Assembly (NCBI RefSeq): GCF_002850745.1
Contig: NZ_KZ559486.1
Span: forward strand, 41,046-73,893
Source of the DNA: Nonomuraea indica
Lineage (GTDB): Bacteria; Actinomycetota; Actinomycetes; Streptosporangiales; Streptosporangiaceae
Length of the DNA: 32,848 bases
Direction of reading: 5' to 3'
In this document: positions 24,247 through 31,392 of the stretch, one piece after another
Layout of the letters: each line of letters begins with the position of its first letter
How positions within the stretch are numbered: position 1 is the stretch's first letter
The notes under the pieces: generated by a model
Seen by the model: only the letters and a program-made list of their open reading frames with translations
The model's database searches: none
What the model was told of the DNA's origin: nothing
Program-made: the position numbers and the translations under genes

Positions 24247-25386
24247 GTGAAGCACCTGCGCCGCCGGACCCGCGCCCAGTGGGCCCGTGACCTCCTGCTG
24301 TGGCTCCTGCTGTCGGCGTTGATCGCCGCCATGGGGCCCGACCCGCTCACCGACGCGGCGGAGTTCGCCGTGCGGACCGGCCCGCTGATCGCGCTCGCCG
24401 GGGTGGCCGTGCTGGTCGGCAGGCCGTGGCCGCTCGCCGCGGTGCTGGTGCTGCTGCCGTTCGGGCCGTGGCGGTTCGACGCGGGGCTCGCCACGTCCAC
24501 GCTGGTGTGGCCGGAGCCGCTCCCTTACGTGAAGATCCTGCCGATCCAGCCGGTGACGTTGTCCGTCATCTGGTACGCCTACCTGGCCGGCCGGCGCACG
24601 GCGGGCACCTGGCCGGCCCCGGCGGCGCTCGTGCCGCTCGCCCTGGTCGGCGTGGGCCTGGTGGTGGCGGAGGGCGGCGGCCTCGGGCTGTGGATCACCA
24701 TGACCACCGGGCTGCTGGGCGCGTACGTGCTGCCGTACCTGGTGGGGCTGCTGCGACGCCGGCTCGTGCAGCAGCGCGAGCAGGCCAGGCTCTCGGCGGC
24801 GGCGCGGGCGAGGCTGCGCGAGCGGGCCAGGATCGCGCGCGAGATGCACGACTCCCTCGGCCATGACCTGGCCCTCATCGCCGTGCGCGCGGCCGGGCTG
24901 GAGATGGCGCCGGGCCTCGGGCCGGCGCAGGTCGAGGCGGCGGGAGAGCTGCGGGTGGCGGCGGCCGAGGCGACCGAGCGGCTGCGCCAGATCATCGGCC
25001 TGCTCCGCGACGACGCCGACGCGGACGCCGGGCCGCCCCTGGCTCCGGCGGGGGAGGACGTGGCCGCCATCGTGGAGCGGGCCCGCGCCTCCGGCCTGCC
25101 GGTCACGCTCCGGCACGACCCCTCCGGGCCCGCGCCCGCCCTCGCGGGCGCCGTGGTGCAGGAGGCCCTGACGAACGCGGCCAAGCACGCGCCCGGCGCG
25201 CCGGTCACCGTCCTGGTGTCGCCGCACCGGGTCGTCGTGCGCAACGGCGCGCCCCGCTCCCGCCCCACGGCCGTGCCGGGCGGCCTCGGCCTCGCCGGCC
25301 TGGACGAGCGCGTACGGCTGGCGGGCGGCACGCTCACCGCCGGCCCCAGCGGCGACGGCTACGAACTGGCCGCCGAACTCCCCTGA
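24247..25386 (+). CDS. Sensor histidine kinase, NarL/DesK (HisKA_3) type, orphan here
   Basis: The 379-residue protein has about five or six N-terminal hydrophobic helices (residues 15-175) with little external loop, so it probably senses the membrane or a lipophilic signal. A coiled linker LLRRRLVQQREQARLSAAARARL leads to the phosphoacceptor H201 in REMHDSLGHDLALIAV. EALTNAAKHAPG is the N-box and GGLGLAGLDERV the G-box of the ATPase domain. Kinases of this type usually sit beside a NarL-family regulator; none follows here. Start is GTG 24247 with a leaderless -10. Its regulator is encoded elsewhere or just not adjacent. Confidence 0.9.
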   Translation: MKHLRRRTRAQWARDLLLWLLLSALIAAMGPDPLTDAAEFAVRTGPLIALAGVAVLVGRPWPLAAVLVLLPFGPWRFDAGLATSTLVWPEPLPYVKILPIQPVTLSVIWYAYLAGRRTAGTWPAPAALVPLALVGVGLVVAEGGGLGLWITMTTGLLGAYVLPYLVGLLRRRLVQQREQARLSAAARARLRERARIAREMHDSLGHDLALIAVRAAGLEMAPGLGPAQVEAAGELRVAAAEATERLRQIIGLLRDDADADAGPPLAPAGEDVAAIVERARASGLPVTLRHDPSGPAPALAGAVVQEALTNAAKHAPGAPVTVLVSPHRVVVRNGAPRSRPTAVPGGLGLAGLDERVRLAGGTLTAGPSGDGYELAAELP

Positions 25387-25470
25387 CGGGCCGTCCCCTC
25401 CCCTGGACGGGGGAGGCGGTTCCCCTCCGGGCGGGAGGGAGCGCGGCGCCCGGCAGGCGAGCCTGAAGGC

Positions 25471-26496
25471 ATGACCCGCACGAAACCGTCCATCGGCCGC
25501 GTCACCGCCGCGATCGTGACGATAGCCGCCATGCTTCCCTACCTCACCCTCAAGATCCTTTGGATGGCCGGCAACCCGCTGGGGCTCGACCCGGCGTTCG
25601 TGGACGACCCGACCGTGGTCGCGCTCAACGCGATGACGTTCGGCATGGACGCCGTGGGGCTGGTCATGGCGCTGGCCTTCACCATGCGGTGGGGGATGCG
25701 CCTGCCCGCCTGGCTCGTGCTGCTGCCCCTGTGGGTCGGCACGGGTCTGCTGTCCGTCATCGTGGTCACGGCGCCGCTGGGCGTGCTCGTCGAGGGCGCC
25801 GACGTCCTGCCGGACGCCGGACCGATCCAGCCGTGGGTGATCATGGTGGTGTACAGCGGGTTCGTGGTGCAGGGCGTCGGCCTGATGATCTCCTTCGCCC
25901 TCTACGCCCGGGACCGCTGGCCGCACGTGCTCACCGCCCCCGTGGCCGACCGGCCCCTCACCTCCACGCTCCCGTTCCAGGCCGTGGTGGCGAGGGGGGC
26001 GCTGCTGTTCACCCTGCTGATCGGCGGGATCCGGCTCGCCTGGGCGTTCGGCGTCAGCGCCGGGCTGCCCGGCGTGGCCGACGACTACTCGCCGTCGTCG
26101 GCGCTTCTGGACGGGTTCAAGGGCCTGCTCGCCATCGGCGCGGGCGCTGCCCTGCTCGCCATGGTCGCCGGCGCGGGACGCGCCCCGTTCTGGAAGCCGC
26201 TGGTCGTGGCGTGGCTGGGCAGCGGCGCGATGTTCGGCTGGGGCCTGTACGCGATGATCGTCACCGTCACCGGCGGGCCGCTCGGCGGGAACTCGCCTGG
26301 CCTGGTGGGCGTGGTGCAGCTGTTCGAGACGCTGACGGGCCTGGTAATGGGGATGTGCGGGGCGTTCCTGCTCGCCGAACGGTCGCGCCGGGCGGCCGGT
26401 GGGTCAGGCGGACGCCACGTGCAGGCGGCCGAGCACGCGCTTGAAGGCGAAGATCGAGAAGGCGATCGCGCACCCGCTGATCACGGCCACCGCTGA
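25471..26496 (+). CDS. Integral membrane protein of unknown function
   Basis: The 341-residue protein has about seven or eight hydrophobic segments, for instance WLVLLPLWVGTGLLSVIVVTAPLG, PWVIMVVYSGFVVQGVGLMI and LLAIGAGAALLAMVAGAG. I do not recognise a named family. It lies 84 bp after the kinase and may be its partner. Membrane helices end near residue 308; the last 30 residues (GGSGGRHVQAAEH...) are hydrophilic and are encoded opposite the end of the convergent gene, overlapping it by 93 bp. This tail may be a secondary extension. ATG 25471 has a -10-like GAGCCT 6 nt upstream and an AAGG. Confidence 0.7.
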   Translation: MTRTKPSIGRVTAAIVTIAAMLPYLTLKILWMAGNPLGLDPAFVDDPTVVALNAMTFGMDAVGLVMALAFTMRWGMRLPAWLVLLPLWVGTGLLSVIVVTAPLGVLVEGADVLPDAGPIQPWVIMVVYSGFVVQGVGLMISFALYARDRWPHVLTAPVADRPLTSTLPFQAVVARGALLFTLLIGGIRLAWAFGVSAGLPGVADDYSPSSALLDGFKGLLAIGAGAALLAMVAGAGRAPFWKPLVVAWLGSGAMFGWGLYAMIVTVTGGPLGGNSPGLVGVVQLFETLTGLVMGMCGAFLLAERSRRAAGGSGGRHVQAAEHALEGEDREGDRAPADHGHR

Positions 26497-27033
26497 CGTC
26501 CGCAGCAGCATGAACGTGCCGAGCGACTGGTGCAGCGCGAGCCAGATGCTCACCGTCGAGTTCGCCAGCAGCACAAAGGCCCACAGCAGCGTGATCCGGG
26601 CGAAGAACCGGCGCATCCGCTCGTGCTTGAGCACCGCCGACGGCAGATGGATGTAGTCGAGCGTCAGCTTCTGCACGAGCGGCCGGTTCAGCCGCACCGA
26701 GGCGAGGAACGCCATGCTGATGCAGATCGTGCCGAGCTCCGGCTGGATGAAGTACACCACCCAGCTCCCCGTCCAGAACCCCACCAGCGCCCGGACCGTC
26801 ACCGCGATCGCCGCGAGGAACATGGTGGCCGGCACCCGGATGCCCCTGACGAGCCGCCAGGCCACCCCGAGGTACACCCAGGAGACGGCCGCGATGAGCG
26901 CCCCGGTCAGCCCGAGCACCGCGAGCGCCGCGTAGAACACCGCGAGCGGCGCCACCACCCCCTCCAGCAGCCGGGGGACGGCCTGGCGGGCGAGGGACGT
27001 GAGACGTGGCAGGGTGATCGCAGGATGGTTCAA
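26404..27033 (-). CDS. VC0807-like/DUF3159-like integral membrane protein
   Basis: I place the start at TTG 27033 (GGAG 5 nt upstream), giving 209 residues; the longer frame to 27237 has an atypical, unconserved-looking N-terminus. The sequence RLLEGVVAPLAVFYAALAVLGLTGALIAAVSWVYLGVAWRL and later SVRLNRPLVQKLTLDYIHLP fit the VC0807/septation-protein-A-like membrane family as I recall it. It has about five or six helices. The function is unknown. The 3' end overlaps the convergent gene at 25471 by 93 bp. Confidence 0.7.
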   Translation of the reverse strand: MNHPAITLPRLTSLARQAVPRLLEGVVAPLAVFYAALAVLGLTGALIAAVSWVYLGVAWRLVRGIRVPATMFLAAIAVTVRALVGFWTGSWVVYFIQPELGTICISMAFLASVRLNRPLVQKLTLDYIHLPSAVLKHERMRRFFARITLLWAFVLLANSTVSIWLALHQSLGTFMLLRTSAVAVISGCAIAFSIFAFKRVLGRLHVASA

Positions 27034-27253
27034 GGCTGCTCCGCGGGTGGGCCGGTCGGCCGTCGACGTCCGGCGACTACCCGCGTTTCGGGTGGTCAGG
27101 CCTGCCGGTCGGCCGATACGGGGTGATTGCGTGCTTACCCCGGCGCACCCGAGGGCGGCGCGCCGGTGGCCTACCGTACCCGAGGGTCCGGGATGCCACT
27201 GCGTCTTCTGACACGTTCCAGCCCCAAGACCACCCATCCGGGTGGTGTCCGGA
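27034..27253. other. Intergenic region upstream of the VC0807-like gene
   Basis: This 220-bp stretch lies between two minus-strand genes. A CGGGTG/CACCCG stem (27239-27244 and 27255-27260) overlaps the LysE stop and might terminate that transcript weakly. Nothing else was recognised. Confidence 0.4.
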
Positions 27254-27925
27254 TCACCCGCCCAGGGAGGCGGTGGCGAGCTTGGCGCCGAACCCGACGA
27301 ACAGCGCGCCCACTCCCGAGGTGAGGCCGGCGCGCAGCCGGCGGCGTGCCCTGAACTGCCTGGCCAGGAACGTCCCGCCGAAGATCAGCGCCGTCAGGTA
27401 GAGGACGCTGAACACCTGGACGATCGCGCCGAGGACGAGGAACGACAGCGCCGGGGTGGCGTACCCGGGGTCGACGAACTGGATGAAGAACGAGACGAAG
27501 AACAGGATCGCCTTCGGGTTCAGCAGGCTGATCGTCAGCGCCTTGCGGAACGGCCGGGACGCGCGGGCCGCCACGACGCCGCTCCCGGTCCCGTCGGCCG
27601 CAGGGGCGGAGCCGGACGCGCCGCGCCAGGCCCGCCAGGCGCCCCGGATCATCTGGAACCCGATCCACGCCAGGTAGCCGGCCCCCGCGTACTTCACGAC
27701 CGTGAACAGCGCCGGGTTGGAGCGCAGCAGTGAGGCGGCGCCCGCCGCGGCCAGGGCCATCAGCACCGTGTCGCCCGCGAACACGCCCGCCGCCGCCCGG
27801 TAGCCCTGCCGGACACCCTGCTGGGCGGCCAGGCTGAGGACGTAGAGGGAGTTGGGGCCGGGCAGCAGGATGATGAAGAAGGCCCCGGCGACGTACGTCC
27901 AGATGTCGGTGATCCCGAAGAACAC
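27254..27925 (-). CDS. LysE family translocator, LeuE-like amino acid exporter
   Basis: The 223-residue protein closely follows E. coli LeuE. It has the conserved FIILLPGPNSLYVLSLA with the GPN signature, YRAAAGVFAGDTVLMALAAAG, a cytosolic loop, and ALTISLLNPKAILFFVSFFIQF. LeuE exports leucine and related amino acids. About six hydrophobic helices are visible. GTG 27925 is preferred because GGGGAGG lies 7 nt upstream and the LeuE start aligns there (FFGITDIWTYV); ATG 27967 is in frame and could be a leaderless start, as GATAAC (27978-27973) is nearby. It is divergent from the GH5 gene. Confidence 0.88.
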   Translation of the reverse strand: MFFGITDIWTYVAGAFFIILLPGPNSLYVLSLAAQQGVRQGYRAAAGVFAGDTVLMALAAAGAASLLRSNPALFTVVKYAGAGYLAWIGFQMIRGAWRAWRGASGSAPAADGTGSGVVAARASRPFRKALTISLLNPKAILFFVSFFIQFVDPGYATPALSFLVLGAIVQVFSVLYLTALIFGGTFLARQFRARRRLRAGLTSGVGALFVGFGAKLATASLGG

Positions 27926-28028
27926 GCCCTGACCTCCCCACACAGATGCCCACACGGATGACGACATATCACGTTATCGCGCGGCGGGGGCACCACGGCA
28001 AACCGGCGATCTGACCGCTCCAGTCAGA

Positions 28029-28064
28029 TTGGGTCTTGTCCGTTGACAGGCATCGGCCTACGCT
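28029..28064 (+). promoter_or_regulatory. Promoter of the GH5 gene
   Basis: TTGGGTCTTGT (28029-28039) includes the start of -35 TTGTCC (28036-28041). A 17-bp spacer leads to -10 TACGCT (28059-28064). The GH18 gene has the same box, spacer and -10 pattern. An internal TTGACA (28043-28048) has poor spacing. Confidence 0.6.
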
Positions 28065-28077
28065 CACCCTTGCTCGT

Positions 28078-28092
28078 TAGTTAAGTTTCCTA
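28078..28092 (+). promoter_or_regulatory. Operator-like site upstream of GH5
   Basis: TAGTTAAGTTTCCTA matches 12 of 15 bases of the perfect palindrome TAGGAAACTTTCCTA upstream of GH18. It starts 13 bp after the -10, so it covers or follows the transcription start, a repressor position. Flanking CTCGTT (28073-28078) and AACGAG (28096-28101) give a wider dyad. Confidence 0.55.
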
Positions 28093-28113
28093 ATAAACGA
28101 GTAGGAGCCCCCC

Positions 28114-29199
28114 ATGCCCCGATTCGCCCGACTCGCGACCGCGGCCGTGGCAGCGCTCGCCGCCGCCTCCCTGCACGCGCCCACCGCCCAGGCGACCACC
28201 CCCCGACCCGCCGAGCAGCCCGCCGAGCAGCCCGTCCAGCAGCCCGCCGAGCAGCCCGTCCGGCAGGCCGTGACGCCGGTCCAGGCCAACGGCCGGCTCC
28301 GCGTCTGCGGCCTGCGCCTGTGCAACCAGAACGGCAAGCAGATCCAGCTCCGCGGCATGAGCACGCACGGCCTGCAGTGGTACCACCAGTGCCTCAACGC
28401 CGCCTCGCTGGACGCCCTGGCCGGCGACTGGAGAGCCGACGTCCTGCGCATCTCCATGTACATCCAGGAAGACGGGTACGAGACGAACCCGCGGCTGTTC
28501 ACCGACCGGGTCCACAACCTGATCGAGCAGGCCACCGCCCGAGGCATGTACGCGATCGTCGACTGGCACATGCTCACCCCGGGCGACCCGCACCACAACC
28601 TGTCGCGGGCCAAGACGTTCTTCACCGAGATAGCCCGGCGGCACAACGGCAAGAACAACGTCCTGTACGAGATCGCCAACGAGCCCAACGGCGTCTCCTG
28701 GTCGAGGATCAGGAGCTACGCCCACCAGATCATCCCGACCATCAGGCGGCACGACCCGGACGCCCCGATCCTCGTGGGCACCCGCGCCTGGTCGTCGCTG
28801 GGCGTGTCCGAGGGCGCGAGCGAGAGGGAGGTCGTCGACAACCCGGTCAACGCGACCAACATCATGTACACCTTCCACTTCTACGCGGCCACGCACGACG
28901 GCCTCTATCTCGACACCCTGCGCCGGGCCGCCGACCGCATCCCCGTCTTCGTGACGGAGTTCGGCACCCAGAGCGCCTCCGGCGACGGGGCCGACAACTT
29001 CACCCGGTCGCAGCAGTACCTCGATCTCATGGCGCAGAAGAAGATCAGCTGGGTCAACTGGAACTACTCCGACGACCACCGCTCCGGCGCCGTCTTCACC
29101 CCCGGCACCTGCCCCGGCGGGCCGTTCGCCGGCACCTCCCGGCTCAAGCCGGCCGGCGCCTGGGTCCGCGAGCGCATCCGCACCGCCGACGACTTCTGA
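28114..29199 (+). CDS. Secreted glycoside hydrolase family 5 endoglucanase
   Basis: The 361-residue protein has a signal peptide (RFARLATAAVAALAAASLHAPTAQA), a Pro/Glu/Gln repeat linker (about 33-52), then a GH5 barrel. LRGMSTHGLQW is typical of GH5 subfamily 2. E190 in YEIANEPNG is the acid/base and E282 in PVFVTEFGT the nucleophile; the VDWHML and HFYAATH blocks are also present. It cleaves beta-1,4-glucan outside the cell. No carbohydrate-binding module is seen, although the linker suggests one was lost or lay N-terminal. AGGAG lies about 7 nt before ATG 28114. It shares a promoter design with the GH18 gene. Confidence 0.92.
   Translation: MPRFARLATAAVAALAAASLHAPTAQATTPRPAEQPAEQPVQQPAEQPVRQAVTPVQANGRLRVCGLRLCNQNGKQIQLRGMSTHGLQWYHQCLNAASLDALAGDWRADVLRISMYIQEDGYETNPRLFTDRVHNLIEQATARGMYAIVDWHMLTPGDPHHNLSRAKTFFTEIARRHNGKNNVLYEIANEPNGVSWSRIRSYAHQIIPTIRRHDPDAPILVGTRAWSSLGVSEGASEREVVDNPVNATNIMYTFHFYAATHDGLYLDTLRRAADRIPVFVTEFGTQSASGDGADNFTRSQQYLDLMAQKKISWVNWNYSDDHRSGAVFTPGTCPGGPFAGTSRLKPAGAWVRERIRTADDF
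28210..28269 (+). repeat. 12-bp coding minisatellite (AEQP/VQQP) in GH5
   Basis: Five in-frame 12-bp units: GCC GAG CAG CCC three times, GTC CAG CAG CCC, and a degenerate GTC CGG CAG GCC. They encode a Pro/Gln linker between signal peptide and catalytic domain. Confidence 0.85.
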
Positions 29200-29301
29200 G
29201 CGCGGGCCCGCGGATTTGGGCCTTCACCGCGGCACGCTTCGTCTTCACTCTCGGTTCAGGCGCGTGTCAAACCCCCGACTCGCGCGCCTGAGGAGGACCA
29301 G

Positions 29302-31131
29302 GTGAAACGCCGATTAGTCATCCTGCTGGCCGTCCTGGGACTGGTCTGCCTGACCGGCGCGACCGGTGCCGGAGCCGCCGCCGAGCCGCCGCCGAACAGG
29401 CAGTATCGCGTGCAGGGGCCGGCCGACGCCAAGCAGCGCAGCGCCGTGGCCGCGACCGGCGCGGCGATCGACGAGGTGGCGAAGGACTCGGTCCTCGTCA
29501 CGGCCACGGAAGCCGAGGTCGCCGCGATCGCGAAGCTCGGCTACCGGGTCACGGAGGTGCCGCGCCCGTTATACCCGTCCGGTGCCAGGATCAATGACTT
29601 CCCGCCATCGGACTCCGGCTACCACAACTACGCGGAGATGAACGCGAACATCAACGCGCTCGTAGCCGCCCGGCCGAACATCGCCAGCAAATTCGTCTAC
29701 GGCACCTCGTACGAGGGCAGGCAGCTCGTCGGCGTGAAGATCAGCGACAACGTCGGCACCGACGAGGCCGAGCCGGAGGTGCTCTTCACCGCCCACCAGC
29801 ACGCCCGCGAGCACCTCACGGTCGAGATGGCGCTGTACATCATGCACCTGCTCGCCGACAACTACGGCACCGACAGCCGGATCACCAACCTGGTGAACAC
29901 CAGGGAGATCTGGATCATGCCGGATCTGAACCCGGACGGCGGCGAGTACGACATCGCGACCGGCTCCTACCGTTCGTGGCGCAAGAACCGCCAGCCGAAC
30001 AGCGGCTCCTCGGCCGTCGGCACCGACATGAACCGCAACTGGGCCTACCAGTGGGGCTGCTGCGGCGGCTCGTCGGGCTCACCCTCCAGCGACACCTACC
30101 GCGGCACGTCCGCGGAGTCGGCGCCCGAGGTCAAGGCCGTGGCCGACTGGGTGCGCGGCCGCGTCGTCGGCGGCGTGCAGCAGCTCAAGGCGCACATCGA
30201 CTGGCACACCTACAGCGAGCTCATCCTGTGGCCGTACGGCTACACCTACAACGACACCGCGCCCGGCCTGACCCAGGACGACCGCGACGCGCACGCCACC
30301 CTGGGCCAGAACATGGCCGGCACCAACAACTACACCCCCGAGCAGGCCAGCGACCTCTACATCACCGACGGCACCATCGACGACTGGCTGTGGGGCGCGC
30401 ACAAGATCTTCAGCTTCACCTTCGAGATGTACCCGACGGGCGCGAGCCCCGGCTTCTACCCGCCGGACGAGCAGATCGTCCCGCAGACCACCCGCAACCG
30501 GGAGGCGGTGCTCCGCTTCCTGGAGTACGCCGACTGCGTCTACCGGATCATCGGCAAGGAGGCCCAGTACTGCGGCACCGGCAACCCGCCCCAGACCGTC
30601 TACTCCGACACCTTCGAGTCCGACACCGGCTGGGCCGTCAACCCGGGCGGCGCCGACACCGCCACCACCGGGCGGTGGGAGCGCGGCGACCCCGAGGCCA
30701 CCAGCTCGTCGGGGGCCAAGCAGCTCGGCACCACGGTCAGCGGCAGCAACGACCTGGTGACCGGCCGCCTCGCCGGCGCCTCGGCCGGTGATCACGACAT
30801 CGACGGCGGCGTCACCTCGATCCAGTCGCCGCCGATCGCGCTGCCCACCGGCGGCACCCTGTCCCTTTCCCTGTCCGCCTACCTCGCGCACGGCTCCAAC
30901 GCCTCCAGCGCCGACTACCTGAGGGTGCGGGTCGTCGGCGGCACCACGACGACCGTGCTCCAGCAGGCCGGCGCGGCCACCAACCGCAACGGCGCCTGGG
31001 CCCTCACCACGGCCGACATCTCCGCCCACGCGGGTCAGACGGTCCGCATCGTCGTCGACGCGGCCGACGCGTCCGGCGCCTCCCTGGTGGAGGCCGGAAT
31101 CGACGACGTCCGCATCACCCGCACACCCTGA
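29302..31131 (+). CDS. Secreted zinc carboxypeptidase, M14 family, with C-terminal beta domain
   Basis: The 609-residue protein starts at GTG 29302, about 6 nt after GAGGAGG. The signal peptide RRLVILLAVLGLVCLTGATGAGA is followed by an activation-peptide-like region (about 30-100). In the M14 domain H167 and E170 in HAREHLT and H302 in IDWHTYSE bind zinc, RNWAYQWG and TYRGTSAESAPE are typical, and E375 in FTFEMYP is catalytic. From about residue 432 a beta-sandwich domain (DTFESDTGW...IDDVRI) is added, common in secreted actinobacterial enzymes. It removes C-terminal amino acids from peptides; resemblance is to carboxypeptidase T. Its gene lacks the hydrolase promoter seen on both sides. Confidence 0.93.
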   Translation: MKRRLVILLAVLGLVCLTGATGAGAAAEPPPNRQYRVQGPADAKQRSAVAATGAAIDEVAKDSVLVTATEAEVAAIAKLGYRVTEVPRPLYPSGARINDFPPSDSGYHNYAEMNANINALVAARPNIASKFVYGTSYEGRQLVGVKISDNVGTDEAEPEVLFTAHQHAREHLTVEMALYIMHLLADNYGTDSRITNLVNTREIWIMPDLNPDGGEYDIATGSYRSWRKNRQPNSGSSAVGTDMNRNWAYQWGCCGGSSGSPSSDTYRGTSAESAPEVKAVADWVRGRVVGGVQQLKAHIDWHTYSELILWPYGYTYNDTAPGLTQDDRDAHATLGQNMAGTNNYTPEQASDLYITDGTIDDWLWGAHKIFSFTFEMYPTGASPGFYPPDEQIVPQTTRNREAVLRFLEYADCVYRIIGKEAQYCGTGNPPQTVYSDTFESDTGWAVNPGGADTATTGRWERGDPEATSSSGAKQLGTTVSGSNDLVTGRLAGASAGDHDIDGGVTSIQSPPIALPTGGTLSLSLSAYLAHGSNASSADYLRVRVVGGTTTTVLQQAGAATNRNGAWALTTADISAHAGQTVRIVVDAADASGASLVEAGIDDVRITRTP

Positions 31132-31143
31132 CAGCCGGCACCA

Positions 31144-31172
31144 GGGCCGCCCCGCGCCCTGCGGGGCGGCCC
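31144..31172 (+). terminator. Strong hairpin terminator after the carboxypeptidase
   Basis: GGGCCGCCCCGC (31144-31155) and GCGGGGCGGCCC (31161-31172) form a perfect 12-bp stem with a GCCCT loop, 12 bp after the TGA. There is no U tract, as usual in actinomycetes. Confidence 0.8.
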
Positions 31173-31216
31173 ACCGGCCCCCTCGGGCGCCGACGGCGGG
31201 TGACATTCCCGTTTCC

Positions 31217-31252
31217 TTGGGTCTTGTAAGGACCGGCTGTCAAGGCTACGAT
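31217..31252 (+). promoter_or_regulatory. Promoter of the GH18 gene
   Basis: TTGGGTCTTGT (31217-31227) overlaps -35 TTGTAA (31224-31229). A 17-bp spacer precedes -10 TACGAT (31247-31252). It matches the GH5 promoter in box, spacing and -10, giving a leader of about 130 nt before ATG 31393. Confidence 0.6.
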
Positions 31253-31264
31253 CGCGACAACTCT

Positions 31265-31279
31265 TAGGAAACTTTCCTA
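31265..31279 (+). promoter_or_regulatory. Perfect palindrome TAGGAAACTTTCCTA upstream of GH18
   Basis: The 15-bp palindrome has 7-bp arms around a central C and begins 12 bp after the -10. Its position over or just after the transcription start fits a repressor operator. A related site lies in the GH5 promoter. Confidence 0.65.
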
Positions 31280-31392
31280 TAAATAGCCGCGGCGATGACC
31301 GTGCCGTACGGCTCCGCGCTCTCACCCCCCGGCGCGGGCCGTACGGCACACCCCTTGAGCCCAGCCCGACCCCCCAGACCTCAGGGAATGCC

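Noticed and set aside
27034..27237. N-terminal extension of the VC0807-like gene
   Set aside because: The extra residues are polar and Arg/Gly-rich and precede the family's normal start; TTG 27033 has GGAG 5 nt upstream.
28043..28048. TTGACA as the -35 of the GH5 promoter
   Set aside because: It leaves only 10 bp to TACGCT. TTGTCC at 28036 gives 17 bp and matches the GH18 promoter.
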